64,000 nucleotides of DNA from Geminicoccus roseus DSM 18922 (lineage in GTDB: Bacteria > Pseudomonadota > Alphaproteobacteria > Geminicoccales > Geminicoccaceae), in contig NZ_KE386572.1 in NCBI RefSeq assembly GCF_000427665.1, forward strand, positions 5,146,373-5,210,372. The letters are read 5' to 3'. Below the pieces are notes generated by a model. The model saw only the letters and a list, made by a program, of their open reading frames with translations. It did no database searches and was not told the origin of the DNA. This document shows positions 1 to 8,925 of the stretch, one piece after another (position 1 is the first letter of the stretch; every line of letters begins with the position of its first letter). Made by a program: the position numbers and the translations under genes.

Positions 1-198
1 TCTCCTTCTCGGGCTATCCGCCAGTAGTGCGGCAGCGAAGGAAGATGGCCAGATCCGTGCGCCGTTCAAGGGAACCGTCTCCACCAGTCAAAATGGCTGT
101 GCAGGTGGCGAGGACCGGACCGCGCCACCACCTCATGCCGAGTGCCGCCGGGAGCCGCCCCGGCCGATGTCCCAGGATCGAAACGGAACTGCCCGCTC

Positions 199-1227
199 AT
201 GGATACGGTCACGCAGATGCTGTTCGGCGCCACGGTGGCCCAGGCCGGCTTCCGCAGCCGGCTCGGCCGCAAGGCGCTGGCCGCAGGCGCGCTGATCGGC
301 CTGGTTCCCGATCTCGACGTGGCGGTCGGATGGCTGGCCGGGCCGTTCGCCAGCTGGCAGTACCATCGCAGCTTCACCCATTCCCTGCTGTTCGGGCCCC
401 TGGTCGGTCCGCTGCTCGGCTGGCTGTGCTGGCGCATCCAGCGCTGGCGACATGGCGGCGAGGAGGACGGCGACATGCTGCGCTCCTGGATCTGGCTGGC
501 GATCCTGGCCTTGGTCACCCATCCGGTGATCGACGCCTTCACCAGCTACGGCACCCAGCTGCTCTGGCCCCTGACCGACCGGCGCTTCGCCATCGACGCG
601 CTGCCGATCATCGACCCGCTCTACTCGCTGGTGCTGGCCGCCGTGCTGGTGGCGGGCTCGCTGCGCCGCGTGGCGGCCCGGACCGCGCAGGATCTGGCAG
701 GCGCCGCGCTCCTGTTCATCGCGATCTACTCGGTCGCCGGCTGGGCGATCAACGACCGGGTCCGCCAGATCGCCGCGGCCGATTTCGGCCGCCCCGCCAC
801 GGTTGACGCCTACCCGCTCCTGTTCCAGCCCTACTATCGGCGCGTGGTGGCGCTGACCCCGGATGCAGCCCATGTCGGCTACTACTCGGTGCTGAATCCC
901 AAGCCGATCGAATGGCAGGCTTTCCCGCAGGGACAGGGGGCTGCCGTGCAGGCGGCGCGCGCCACGCCGCAGGCGCGGCTGTTCTCCTGGTTCGCGATGG
1001 ACCGGCTGCTCTGGCAGGAGCAGCCCGACGGCAATGGCGGCAGCATCGTCCAGGCGACCGACCTGCGCTATGGCTTGCCTGGCTCCACCGATATCGGCTT
1101 TTGGGGCGTGCGCGCCCATGTCGGCGCCGGCAACCAGGTCACCGGCCCGATCGACAGGATCACCATCCCCCGCGACGCGTCCGCCGCGGCGTTTGCCCGG
1201 TTCTGGTCGGAGATGACCGGCTGGTAG
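199..1227 (+). CDS. membrane-bound metal-dependent hydrolase (YdjM/YbcI-like)
   Basis: A 342-residue integral membrane protein of the YdjM/YbcI (DUF457) family, predicted metal-dependent hydrolases of unknown substrate. Conserved acidic and histidine positions of the family are visible: PDLD (D38, D40), HRSFTHS (H56, H61) and THPVIDAF near residue 118, between hydrophobic segments. The C-terminal third is soluble and may lie outside the membrane. The start at the internal ATG is chosen because the family begins with MDTVTQ-like sequence; the longer frame adds 19 unlikely residues. It converges with the alcohol dehydrogenase gene, with only 13 bases between the two stop codons. The family is clear; the reaction is not known. 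Confidence 0.85.
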   Translation: MDTVTQMLFGATVAQAGFRSRLGRKALAAGALIGLVPDLDVAVGWLAGPFASWQYHRSFTHSLLFGPLVGPLLGWLCWRIQRWRHGGEEDGDMLRSWIWLAILALVTHPVIDAFTSYGTQLLWPLTDRRFAIDALPIIDPLYSLVLAAVLVAGSLRRVAARTAQDLAGAALLFIAIYSVAGWAINDRVRQIAAADFGRPATVDAYPLLFQPYYRRVVALTPDAAHVGYYSVLNPKPIEWQAFPQGQGAAVQAARATPQARLFSWFAMDRLLWQEQPDGNGGSIVQATDLRYGLPGSTDIGFWGVRAHVGAGNQVTGPIDRITIPRDASAAAFARFWSEMTGW

Positions 1228-1242
1228 CGCCAGCACCCGGTC
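1215..1242. terminator. hairpin spanning two convergent stop codons
   Basis: GACCGG-CTGG, a five-base loop, then CCAG, a three-base bulge and CCGGTC form a bulged hairpin. It covers the stop of the membrane hydrolase and reaches the stop of the convergent dehydrogenase. There is no T-run, so a role as a bidirectional terminator is inference. Confidence 0.3.
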
Positions 1243-2239
1243 AGGCGGCGGGGTCGTACTGGATCTTCATCGTGCCGGTCTTGAGCGGCGTCGCCATTTG
1301 TTGGGCGATGTCGGCAAGCGGCAGCCGGTGCGACACCAGGGCCTCCGCGCGCCTGCCCAGCCCCTTCAGCACCTCCACCGCGTCGGGCAGGTTGAAGCAC
1401 ACGGCATGGCTGCCGATCAGGGTGAGTTCGCGGCGGAAGATCTCGTAGGGGCTGAACGCCGCGCGGGCGGCCGGCGGGCAGACCCCGAAGAACAGGATCG
1501 TGGCGCCGTCGCGGGCGAAGCTCGGCATGCGCGCGCACACCTCCGCCACGCCGGTGCAGTCCACCACCAGGTCGAACCCGTCGCCCAGGGCCGACGGCTC
1601 GATTTCCCGTCCGTCCACCGCGGCCGCCGCGCCGAGTTCGACTGCCTGGGCACGCCGGGTCTCCTCCAGGTCGACCATGGTCACGTCGGCAACGCCGCGC
1701 GCCTGCAGGCCCATCATCATCATCAGCCCGATCGGCCCGGCGCCGAACACCAGCGCCCGCATCCCCGGCGCCACGTTCGCCCGGTCGATCCCGTGCATCA
1801 CGCAGGCCAGCGGCTCGGCCAGGGCAGCCACGTGGAACGGCAGGTCACCGATCGGATGGACGTTCTTGGCCGCCACGGCAACAAAAGGCGCGAACCCGCC
1901 GTCGTTGGTGGCACCATAGCCCTTCAGATTGGCGCAGAGGCTGGGCCGACCCGCCATGCAGGAGCGGCACTGCCCGCACGGGATCAGCGGATCGACCGTG
2001 ACACGGGCACCCGTGGCGACGCCGGTCACGCCCTCGCCCAGGGCCACGACCGTGCCGGCGATCTCATGGCCAGGGACCACGGGGAAGGCGCACAGATAGC
2101 GCCCGTGCAGGATGTCGAGATCGGTGTGGCAGACGCCGGTGGCACCTACCTCGACCACCACCTGCCCCGCGGCGGGAGCCGGGTCGCGGACATCCGTCAC
2201 CAGGGCGTCACCGATCTCCCTAAACAGCAAAGCCTTCAT
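1241..2239 (-). CDS. zinc-dependent alcohol dehydrogenase (MDR superfamily)
   Basis: A 332-residue medium-chain zinc alcohol dehydrogenase. Catalytic-zinc motifs GVCHTD and GHEIAG lie in the first 65 residues. The four structural-zinc cysteines are intact in CGQCRSCMAGRPSLC. The Rossmann motif GAGPIG sits near residue 165 and is followed by a VDLEE segment that suggests NAD as cofactor. The start is the ATG giving MKALLF; the longer frame upstream runs into non-coding and GntR sequence. It is followed on the same strand direction by the GntR gene 71 bases upstream, so the two probably share a promoter. With the divergent dehydrogenase, SDR and ThDP enzyme it suggests oxidation of an alcohol or polyol. 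The substrate cannot be told from sequence. Confidence 0.9.
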   Translation of the reverse strand: MKALLFREIGDALVTDVRDPAPAAGQVVVEVGATGVCHTDLDILHGRYLCAFPVVPGHEIAGTVVALGEGVTGVATGARVTVDPLIPCGQCRSCMAGRPSLCANLKGYGATNDGGFAPFVAVAAKNVHPIGDLPFHVAALAEPLACVMHGIDRANVAPGMRALVFGAGPIGLMMMMGLQARGVADVTMVDLEETRRAQAVELGAAAAVDGREIEPSALGDGFDLVVDCTGVAEVCARMPSFARDGATILFFGVCPPAARAAFSPYEIFRRELTLIGSHAVCFNLPDAVEVLKGLGRRAEALVSHRLPLADIAQQMATPLKTGTMKIQYDPAA

Positions 2240-2310
2240 CGTTCCTGTCTCCCTGATCCGCCGGCGTCGGCCGCCGGTCGTTGCCGGCCGCCCGCAACGG
2301 GACGGTCCGT

Positions 2311-3048
2311 TCATTCCGCGCCAGCCCCCTCGACATAAAGCAGGAGTTCCTGGCCGCCGCGCACGATGTCTTCCTCGACCGCCCGCCGCACCGCGGCGCC
2401 GTCCCGCCGCCGCAGCCCCTCGACGATCCGCACATGCGGGTGGACGTCCCACTCCATCACGCCGTTGTCGTAGAGGTGCGACAGGATCGGGCCGCAGCGC
2501 ATCCAGAGCGACGCCACGAACTGGTAGACGATCGGCAGACGGCCCATGGCGCACAAGGCGAAGTGGAAGCGCTCGTTGAGCTCCACGGCGGTCTGGAACC
2601 GGCCGGCATCGCAGGCGGCGACGATCCCGCCGTGGATCTCCTCCAGCGCCCGGATCTCGGCCTCCGGCGCGATCGTCGCGGCCCGCGCAGCGGCGCGTCC
2701 CTCCAGGTCGACCCGCAGGTCGCGGATCTCCAGCATGCTGGCGCGGTCCAGCACCGGCACGACCACGGTGCCCCGCTCGTCCAGGGTCAGCGCCTGCTCG
2801 GACACCAGCCGCAGCAGGGCCTCCCGTACCGGCGTGGCGCTCAGGCCGAGCTTGATCGACAGAGGCCGCAGGAGGAGCCGTTCGCCTGGCTTCAGCCGGC
2901 TGCGCATCAGGGCGGTCCGGATCTCCTGATAGGCCCGGTCGCTCAAGCTCACCTTGGAGATGCGGGCAAAGCCTGCTCCGGCTTCGTCCGGCCGCTCCGG
3001 ATCCGGTTGCGCTGGGTCGGGGGGCTGCGGAGGCGGCCGGCTTGACAT
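2311..3048 (-). CDS. GntR-family transcriptional regulator with FCD domain
   Basis: A 245-residue regulator. The N-terminal winged helix-turn-helix spans about residues 35-100 (SDRAYQEIRTALM, then LGLSATPVREALLRL). The C-terminal FCD ligand-binding domain has the family metal and ligand signposts DLRVDLEG, NERFHFAL and HPHVRIVEGL. A proline-rich tail of about 25 residues precedes the DNA-binding domain. FCD regulators usually respond to an organic acid or sugar acid of the pathway they control. The gene is divergent from the second dehydrogenase and transporter genes and precedes the first dehydrogenase, so it is the likely regulator of both arms. A perfect 12-base palindrome lies just upstream. 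Confidence 0.92.
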   Translation of the reverse strand: MSSRPPPQPPDPAQPDPERPDEAGAGFARISKVSLSDRAYQEIRTALMRSRLKPGERLLLRPLSIKLGLSATPVREALLRLVSEQALTLDERGTVVVPVLDRASMLEIRDLRVDLEGRAAARAATIAPEAEIRALEEIHGGIVAACDAGRFQTAVELNERFHFALCAMGRLPIVYQFVASLWMRCGPILSHLYDNGVMEWDVHPHVRIVEGLRRRDGAAVRRAVEEDIVRGGQELLLYVEGAGAE

Positions 3049-3069
3049 CGGGAAACTTGCCCTGCAGCT

Positions 3070-3097
3070 TTGTTATAACAAATAACGCGATGCATCG
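3070..3097. promoter_or_regulatory. candidate GntR operator: two palindromes in the divergent intergenic region
   Basis: TTGTTATAACAA (3070-3081) is a perfect 12-base palindrome. CGATGCATCG (3088-3097) is a perfect 10-base palindrome 6 bases further on. Both lie between the divergent GntR gene and second dehydrogenase. The first is strikingly AT-rich for this GC-rich DNA, as expected of an operator or a promoter core. The assignment to this GntR protein is inference. Confidence 0.55.
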
Positions 3098-3188
3098 TAT
3101 GGGGGGCGTGTCATGCTGACAAGGACCAGGGCCATCGGGCCGTTCGTGCGCCCAGGTCGGTCCTGACCGGATGGCGGAGGCGTCCTCG

Positions 3189-4220
3189 ATGCTTGCACTA
3201 AGGAAAAGCGGCCCCGCTTTCGGCCTGGACTTGGCCGAGGTCGAGGCGCCGGGCGAACCGGCCGCCGGCGAGGTCCTGGTCGAGGTCGCCGCGGTCGGGA
3301 TCTGCGGCTCCGACATACATGTCTACGAGTGGACCGCCGGCTACGACTTCATGACCCCGCACATGCCGATGACGCTGGGCCACGAGTTCGCCGGCCGGGT
3401 GGCGGCGGTCGGTCCCGGTGTGGACGGCTTCGGCATCGGCGATCCGGTGACTGTCTGGCCCACCGTGGCGTGCGGCCAGTGCCGGGCCAGCCTTGCCGGC
3501 CGGCCGCAGGACTGCCAGGAGCGCCGCGTGATCGGGCTGCACCGCAACGGCGGCTATGCCCGCCGGGTGGTGGTGCCGGCCGGCAACTGCCTGGCGCTGC
3601 CGGAGAATCTGGACATTGGTCTGGCTGCCCTGGCCGAGCCATTGGCGGTCGGACAGAACGCTGTCGACGTCGCGGAGATTGGGTCGGGCGATGCGGTCCT
3701 GGTCCTGGGCCCCGGCCCGATCGGCCTCGGCATTGCCTGGCTGGCCCTCCACCAGGGCACCGGCACGGTGATCCTAGCCGGCCATGACGACCGCCTGCGC
3801 CTCGACTGCGGCCGGCGCATGGGCATCCCGCATCTGGTCGACCTGAAGGACGAGCCGCTCGACCGCGCGGTCGATCGCATCCTCGGCCGGCCGGTCGACC
3901 GGGTGATCGAGGCCACCGGCCAGGTCGCTTCCATCCATGACGGCCTGGGCGTGCTGCGCTCCAGCGGCATCCTGGTGGTCGCCGGGATCCATTCGGAACC
4001 GCTCGAGATCGACCTGACCCGCCTGGTCCGCGACAAGAAGCAGCTGCGCACCGCCCATGACGCCTCGCCGAGCGCCTGGCCGCGGGTCCTGGCCCTTCTG
4101 GCCTCGCATGGGGCGGAACTCGGCCAGATGGTCTCGCACCGCCTGCCCTTGTCGGCCGCGCTGGAAGGCTTCGAGCTCGCGCGCCGCAAGCAGGCGATCA
4201 AGGTGATCCTCGAACCTTGA
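3189..4220 (+). CDS. zinc-binding alcohol dehydrogenase, threonine/sorbitol dehydrogenase-like
   Basis: A 343-residue MDR-superfamily dehydrogenase of the Tdh/sorbitol dehydrogenase type. Catalytic-zinc motifs GICGSDIHVYEW and GHEFAGRV are present, and the Rossmann motif GPGPIG is near residue 175. The structural-zinc loop reads CGQCRASLAGRPQDC, so the third of the usual four cysteines is serine and that zinc may be weak or absent. The ATG at 3189 is preferred because GGAGG stands eight bases before it; an in-frame ATG at 3171 has no comparable ribosome site. It is the first gene of the long rightward set with the Liv-type transporter and probably oxidises a hydroxyl group of the imported compound. 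Confidence 0.88.
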   Translation: MLALRKSGPAFGLDLAEVEAPGEPAAGEVLVEVAAVGICGSDIHVYEWTAGYDFMTPHMPMTLGHEFAGRVAAVGPGVDGFGIGDPVTVWPTVACGQCRASLAGRPQDCQERRVIGLHRNGGYARRVVVPAGNCLALPENLDIGLAALAEPLAVGQNAVDVAEIGSGDAVLVLGPGPIGLGIAWLALHQGTGTVILAGHDDRLRLDCGRRMGIPHLVDLKDEPLDRAVDRILGRPVDRVIEATGQVASIHDGLGVLRSSGILVVAGIHSEPLEIDLTRLVRDKKQLRTAHDASPSAWPRVLALLASHGAELGQMVSHRLPLSAALEGFELARRKQAIKVILEP

Positions 4221-4264
4221 GGGTCCGTCTTCGCGTCGACCAACGATCAGGGAGTGAGCCAAAC

Positions 4265-5482
4265 ATGGCCATCAAGTTCCGGCCCGGCCTGGGCCTTCTC
4301 GCGGCGGCAGCACTCGGCCTGATGGCAAGCACCGCCCATGCCGAAGTGAAGATCGGCGCCCTGTTCCCGTTCAGCGGCGCGCTGGCCCTGCTGGGCGACG
4401 AGAGCTGGCGCGGCGTCGAGCTGGCCGGCGAGGAGTTCAACGCCGCGGGCGGCATCGACGGCGAGCAGGTCGTGTTCGTGCGCGGCGACGCGGTCGACAA
4501 CAACCAGGCGATCGCCGAGGCGCGCCGGCTGATCTCGGTCGAGGAGGTCAAGGCGATCTTCGGGACCTATTCCTCGTCGCGCTCCCAGGTGGCGAGCCAA
4601 GTCGCCGAGCTGGCCGGCATCCCCTATTTCGAGCTGGGTGCTGTGTCCGACGACATCACCGGGCGCGGCTTCCAGTACCTGTTCCGGACCAATCCCACCG
4701 CAAAATCGATGGCCGAGCGGACGGTGCAGATGATCACCGAGGTGATCGCACCCCGCCTAGGCGTGGAGCCGGGCTCGCTCAAGATCGGGATCATCCACGA
4801 GGACAGCCTGTACGGTACCACGGTCGCGCATTTCCAGAACGAGTTCGGCAGCGAGGCCGGCCTGACCATCGTCGAGACAATGCCCTATCCGGCCGACACG
4901 GTCGATCTGTCCTCCACCATCCTGCGCCTGCAGCAGAACGAGGTCGATGTCGTCCTGCAGACCTCCTACCAGAACGACAGCGTCCTGTTCTTCCGCCAGG
5001 CCCACGAGGCCGGCTTCGAGCCCAAGGCGGTGATCGGCGGCGGTGGCGGCTACTCGCTGGTCGACACCGCGCAGGCGGTCGGCACCGACCTCATCGAGGG
5101 CGTCTTCAACGCCGACGTCACCCAGTATTCGGTCAATCCGGATGCTGCCCCGGGCATCGAGGACTTCGTCACTGCCTACGAGACCAAATACGGCAGCGAG
5201 CCGCGCTCCGGGCACAGCCTACTGACCTATGTCGGCGCCAAGGTGATCCTGGAGGCGCTGGCCAAGGCGGAATCGCTGGAGCCCGACGCCATCGTCGCCG
5301 CGGTCAAGGCGATCGACATCCCCGAGGGCGGAACGGCGGAAGGCTGGGGCGTGAAGTTCGGCGAGGACGGCCAGAACGAGCGCGCCACCATGATGGGCAT
5401 GCAGTGGCAGGACGGCAAGCTGGTCACCGTCTGGCCGCCCGAGGCCGCCATCGCCGAGGTCCGCCTGGACAAGGCGGAGTGA
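4265..5482 (+). CDS. Liv-type ABC transporter substrate-binding protein (first copy)
   Basis: A 405-residue periplasmic binding protein of the branched-chain amino acid/amide/urea family. A signal peptide of about 26 residues ends at ...AHA/E. The mature protein opens with the family fold EVKIGALFPFSGALALLGDE, followed by the domain-1 segments GDAVDNNQAIAEARRL and IFGTYSSSRSQ. It starts 44 bases after the dehydrogenase and is followed by both permease domains and both ATPases, so the full importer is encoded here. A close paralogue lies at 11501. The family also binds amides, urea, aromatic acids and other small molecules, so the ligand is open. Confidence 0.93.
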   Translation: MAIKFRPGLGLLAAAALGLMASTAHAEVKIGALFPFSGALALLGDESWRGVELAGEEFNAAGGIDGEQVVFVRGDAVDNNQAIAEARRLISVEEVKAIFGTYSSSRSQVASQVAELAGIPYFELGAVSDDITGRGFQYLFRTNPTAKSMAERTVQMITEVIAPRLGVEPGSLKIGIIHEDSLYGTTVAHFQNEFGSEAGLTIVETMPYPADTVDLSSTILRLQQNEVDVVLQTSYQNDSVLFFRQAHEAGFEPKAVIGGGGGYSLVDTAQAVGTDLIEGVFNADVTQYSVNPDAAPGIEDFVTAYETKYGSEPRSGHSLLTYVGAKVILEALAKAESLEPDAIVAAVKAIDIPEGGTAEGWGVKFGEDGQNERATMMGMQWQDGKLVTVWPPEAAIAEVRLDKAE

Positions 5483-5518
5483 GCTGAACCCGGCGGCGGA
5501 CAGGACAAGGGCACCGGC

Positions 5519-6394
5519 ATGACCGTCTTCTGGCAACTCGTGATCAACGGGCTGATGCTGGGTGGGCTGTTCGCCATCATCAGCGTCGGCCTGACCCTGA
5601 TCTTCGGCATCGTCCGGCTGGTCAACTTCGCCCATGGCGAACTGCTGATGGTCGGCATGTATGCGACCTTCCTGCTGACCACCCAGCTGGGCGTGCATCC
5701 CTACGTCCTGGCGCCGCCGGTCGTCCTCCTGCTGTTCCTGGTGGGCGTGCTGATCCAGCGCTTCATCCTGCAGCCGCTCCTGGAGGCACGCGACAGCCAT
5801 GTGCAGATCTTCGCGACGGTCGGCCTGTCGACGGCGCTGATCAACCTGGCGCTCCTGCTGTTCGGCGCCGACATCCACTCGACCCCGGCCTATGGCGCGC
5901 GCACGCCTTTGGCGGTGGGCCCGTTCCGGGTCCTGTCCGGCCATCTGGTGATGTTCGCCGCCGGCATCCTGGTGGTGGCGGGCCTGCACGTCTTCCTGCG
6001 CCACACCTATCTGGGCCGGGCGATCCGGGCGACCGCCCAGCACCGCCATGCCGCCCAGCTGATGGGCATCGACATCAACCGGATCTACATCATCACCTTC
6101 GGCATCGGCACCGCCTGCGTCGGGCTCGCCGCCACCCTGGTGGCGCCGATGTATCCGGTGTCGCCGACGGTGGGCACCTATTTCGTCCTGACCGCCTTCG
6201 TGGTGGTGGTGCTGGGCGGCATGGGCAGCCTGCACGGCGCCTTCATCGGCGCGCTCATCATCGGTCTCGTGGACAGCCTGAGCGGCTACTACATCGCCCC
6301 CGACCTGAAAGAGGTCGTGATCTTCGTCATCTTCATCCTGATCCTCCTGGTCCGACCGACCGGGCTGTTCGGGATGGGCCGCGGCTCGGAATAG
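5519..6394 (+). CDS. livH: ABC transporter permease, LivH family
   Basis: A 291-residue inner-membrane permease of the LivH family with many hydrophobic segments. Family hallmarks are seen: LINGLMLGGLFAIISVGLTL at the N-terminus, IVRLVNFAHGELLMVG, and the cytoplasmic coupling region RATAQHRHAAQLMGID. The C-terminus ends in the usual ILLVRPTGLFG. It lies 36 bases after the binding protein and 10 bases before the LivM-LivG fusion, in one transcription unit. It should pair with the LivM half of the fusion to form the membrane channel. The symbol is given at family level; the transported compound is not established. Confidence 0.93.
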   Translation: MTVFWQLVINGLMLGGLFAIISVGLTLIFGIVRLVNFAHGELLMVGMYATFLLTTQLGVHPYVLAPPVVLLLFLVGVLIQRFILQPLLEARDSHVQIFATVGLSTALINLALLLFGADIHSTPAYGARTPLAVGPFRVLSGHLVMFAAGILVVAGLHVFLRHTYLGRAIRATAQHRHAAQLMGIDINRIYIITFGIGTACVGLAATLVAPMYPVSPTVGTYFVLTAFVVVVLGGMGSLHGAFIGALIIGLVDSLSGYYIAPDLKEVVIFVIFILILLVRPTGLFGMGRGSE

Positions 6395-6404
6395 GAGAGC
6401 TCCG

Positions 6405-8225
6405 ATGAACCAGCCAAGGCCCTCCCCGCTCGCCGCCTTCGGGCTGGATCCACGCGGCGCCATCCTGGTGGCGCTGCTGCTGGCGGCCCTGCTCGCGATC
6501 CCGATCGGCGTCGATTCCGATTTCGTGTTCCACATCTTCATCACGATCTGCCTGTACGGCGCACTCTCCACCGCCTGGAACATCGTGGGCGGCTTCGCCG
6601 GCCAGCTCTCGCTGGGCCACGCGATCTTCTATGGCCTGGGCGCCTACACCGCCGGCTTGCTGGTGCCCTTCGGCATCTCGCCCTGGATCGGCATGCCGAT
6701 CGGCGCCGCGATCTCGGCGACGGCGGCCGTCCTGATCAGCGTGCCCTGCTTCCGCCTGCGCGGCCCGTTCTTCGCGCTGGCGACGATCGCCTTCCTGGAA
6801 GTCGCCCTCCAGCTGGCCCTGCACTTCAAGGACCTGACCGGCGGCGCCGTCGGCCTGATGGTCCCGCTTCAGATCGGCTGGGAATGGATGATCTTCCGCG
6901 ACCGGGAGCCCTCCCTCCTGATCGCGTTCGGCCTGCTGCTGCTCACCCTGCTGGTCGCCGGCTGGATCCGCCACAGCCGGTTCGGCTACTACCTGATCGC
7001 CACCCGCGAGCGCGAGCCGGCCGCCCAGGCCGCCGGCGTCGACAGCCTGAAGGTGCGCCTCTGGGCCGTCGCCATCTCCGCGGCCCTGACCTCGATGGTC
7101 GGCACCTTCCACGGCATGTACCTGACCTTCATCGAGCCGGAGGCGATGTTCTCGCTGGCCCTCTCGATCCAGATCGCGATGTTCGCCCTGATCGGCGGGA
7201 TCGGCACCGTGCTGGGACCCCTGCTGGGCACGCTGCTGGTGGTGCCGCTCACCGAGCTCGCCCGCGGCTGGCTGGGCGCCGGGGCGATCGGCCTGCACGG
7301 CTTCATCTACGGCACCGTGCTGGTGCTGATCGTGCTGTTCATGCCGGACGGGCTGGTGGGCTTCTTCAGCCGCAAGGCCAGTGGCAAGGCTGACGAGGCC
7401 GCGCGCCAGCCGGGTGCGATGCAGGCCTCGGCCGGTACGCTGGTCCACGATCCGGCCGAGCCCATGGAAGCCCGTGCCATTGGCGAGCCGATCCTGGTCG
7501 CCGAAAAGCTCAACAAGGCGTTCGGCGGCCTGCGCGTCGCCCAGGACCTGGACCTCACGGTGCAGGAGGGCGAGGTCCTGGGGATCATCGGTCCGAACGG
7601 GGCCGGCAAGACCACCCTGTTCAACATGCTGTCCGGCTTCCTCCCCCCGGATTCCGGGATCGTCCGGGTGCGCGACCGGAGCGGGCAGTTCGTCACCCCC
7701 ACCTCCCCCCATGAGTTCGCCCGGATCGGCGTCGGCCGCACCTTCCAGATCGTCCAGCCGTTCGCGGCGATGACCGTGCTGGAGAACATCATGGTCGGCG
7801 CCTTCCACCATCACCCCGGCCGCAACGAGGCGCGCGACAAGGCGCTGGAGGTCGCCGAGGCGATGGGCCTGTGGGCGCAGCGCGACGTGGAGGCCCGCAA
7901 CCTGACCATCGGCGGACTCAAGCGCCTGGAGGTCGCCCGGGTGATGGCGACCGAGCCGCGCATCCTCCTGCTGGACGAGGTCATGGCCGGGCTGAACCAG
8001 ACCGATGTCCGCCACGCCATCGCGCTGATCGAGAAGATCCGCGACACCGGCGTGACCGTGATCGCGATCGAGCACGTCATGCAGGCGATCATGGCGCTGT
8101 CCGACCGGGTGGTGGTCCTGAACTCGGCGCGGCTCCTGGCCAACGGCAAGCCGGCCGAGGTCGTGCGCGATCCCGCGGTGATCGAGGCCTATCTGGGAGA
8201 GGAGTTCGTCCATGCTGCGGCTTGA
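6405..8225 (+). CDS. LivM-LivG fusion: ABC permease and ATP-binding protein in one chain
   Basis: A 606-residue natural fusion. Residues 1 to about 330 are a LivM permease (GGFAGQLSLGHAIFYGLGAY, then PCFRLRGPFFALATIAF). After a linker of about 35 residues, residues 365 to 606 are a LivG-type ATPase. Walker A is GPNGAGKTT, the signature region reads TIGGLKRLEVAR, Walker B is ILLLDEV and the switch histidine is in AIEHV. The signature departs from LSGGQ, as it does in other LivG proteins. The livF start lies inside its end with a 14-base overlap, which implies translational coupling. LivM-LivG fusions are known in alphaproteobacteria, so the joining is read as real and not a sequencing artefact. 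Confidence 0.93.
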   Translation: MNQPRPSPLAAFGLDPRGAILVALLLAALLAIPIGVDSDFVFHIFITICLYGALSTAWNIVGGFAGQLSLGHAIFYGLGAYTAGLLVPFGISPWIGMPIGAAISATAAVLISVPCFRLRGPFFALATIAFLEVALQLALHFKDLTGGAVGLMVPLQIGWEWMIFRDREPSLLIAFGLLLLTLLVAGWIRHSRFGYYLIATREREPAAQAAGVDSLKVRLWAVAISAALTSMVGTFHGMYLTFIEPEAMFSLALSIQIAMFALIGGIGTVLGPLLGTLLVVPLTELARGWLGAGAIGLHGFIYGTVLVLIVLFMPDGLVGFFSRKASGKADEAARQPGAMQASAGTLVHDPAEPMEARAIGEPILVAEKLNKAFGGLRVAQDLDLTVQEGEVLGIIGPNGAGKTTLFNMLSGFLPPDSGIVRVRDRSGQFVTPTSPHEFARIGVGRTFQIVQPFAAMTVLENIMVGAFHHHPGRNEARDKALEVAEAMGLWAQRDVEARNLTIGGLKRLEVARVMATEPRILLLDEVMAGLNQTDVRHAIALIEKIRDTGVTVIAIEHVMQAIMALSDRVVVLNSARLLANGKPAEVVRDPAVIEAYLGEEFVHAAA

Positions 8226-8916
8226 GAACGTCTCCGCCGGCTATGGCCGGGTGACCATCCTGCACGACATCTCGATCGAGGTCGGCCAGGGCGAGGTGGT
8301 GACCATCGTGGGCGCCAACGGTGCCGGCAAGACCACCACCCTGCGCACCATCGCCGGACTGGTCCGGCCCACTGCCGGGCGGATCACGTTCGACGGCCAG
8401 GAAATCGGCCGCCTGCCCGCCCATGAGGTCGTCGACCTCGGCATCACGCTCATCCCCGAAGGCCGCCAGCTCTTCCCGTTCATGACCGTGCGCGAGAACC
8501 TGCTGATGGGCGCATACACGCCGCGCGCCCGGGCAGAGGCGGAGGAAACCCTGGCCTTCACCTTCAGCCTGTTCCCGCGCGTGCAGGAAAAGCTCGGCCA
8601 GATGGCCGGGTCGCTTTCCGGCGGCGAGCAGCAGATGGTCGCGATCGCCCGCGGCCTGATGGCCAAGCCGAAGCTGCTCCTGTTCGACGAGCCGTCCCTG
8701 GGCCTGGCCCCGATCATCGTGAAGCAGGTCTTCCAGACCATCGACAAGATCGTCGCCACCGGCGTGACCGTGCTGATCGTGGAGCAGAACGTGTTCCACA
8801 CGCTGAGCATCGCCGATCGCGGCTACGTGCTGGAGAACGGCGAGATCACCATGACCGATACCGGCGCCGCACTCCTGAAGAACGACCATGTGCGCCGGGC
8901 CTATCTTGGAATCTGA
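8212..8916 (+). CDS. livF: ABC transporter ATP-binding protein, LivF family
   Basis: A 234-residue ATPase of the LivF type, second ATPase of the importer. Walker A is GANGAGKTT, the signature is SLSGGEQQMVAIARGLM, Walker B is LLLFDEPSLGLAP and the switch region is VLIVEQNV. The LivF-specific stretch ITLIPEGRQLFPFMTV is present. The start overlaps the end of the fusion gene by 14 bases and has the purine-rich GGGAGAGGAG just upstream. It should form a heterodimeric ATPase with the LivG half of the fusion. The next gene, an SDR, begins 10 bases after its stop, tying the transporter to the catabolic genes. Confidence 0.93.
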   Translation: MLRLENVSAGYGRVTILHDISIEVGQGEVVTIVGANGAGKTTTLRTIAGLVRPTAGRITFDGQEIGRLPAHEVVDLGITLIPEGRQLFPFMTVRENLLMGAYTPRARAEAEETLAFTFSLFPRVQEKLGQMAGSLSGGEQQMVAIARGLMAKPKLLLFDEPSLGLAPIIVKQVFQTIDKIVATGVTVLIVEQNVFHTLSIADRGYVLENGEITMTDTGAALLKNDHVRRAYLGI

Positions 8917-8925
8917 GGGACGACG

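Noticed and set aside
1-198. A partial gene entering from the left edge
   Set aside because: No frame gives a recognisable protein end; the longer frames here are shadows of the hydrolase gene.
5219-6583. Long minus-strand frames opposite the Liv transporter genes
   Set aside because: Antisense shadows with repetitive His/Gln/Asp composition; the plus strand carries recognised genes.
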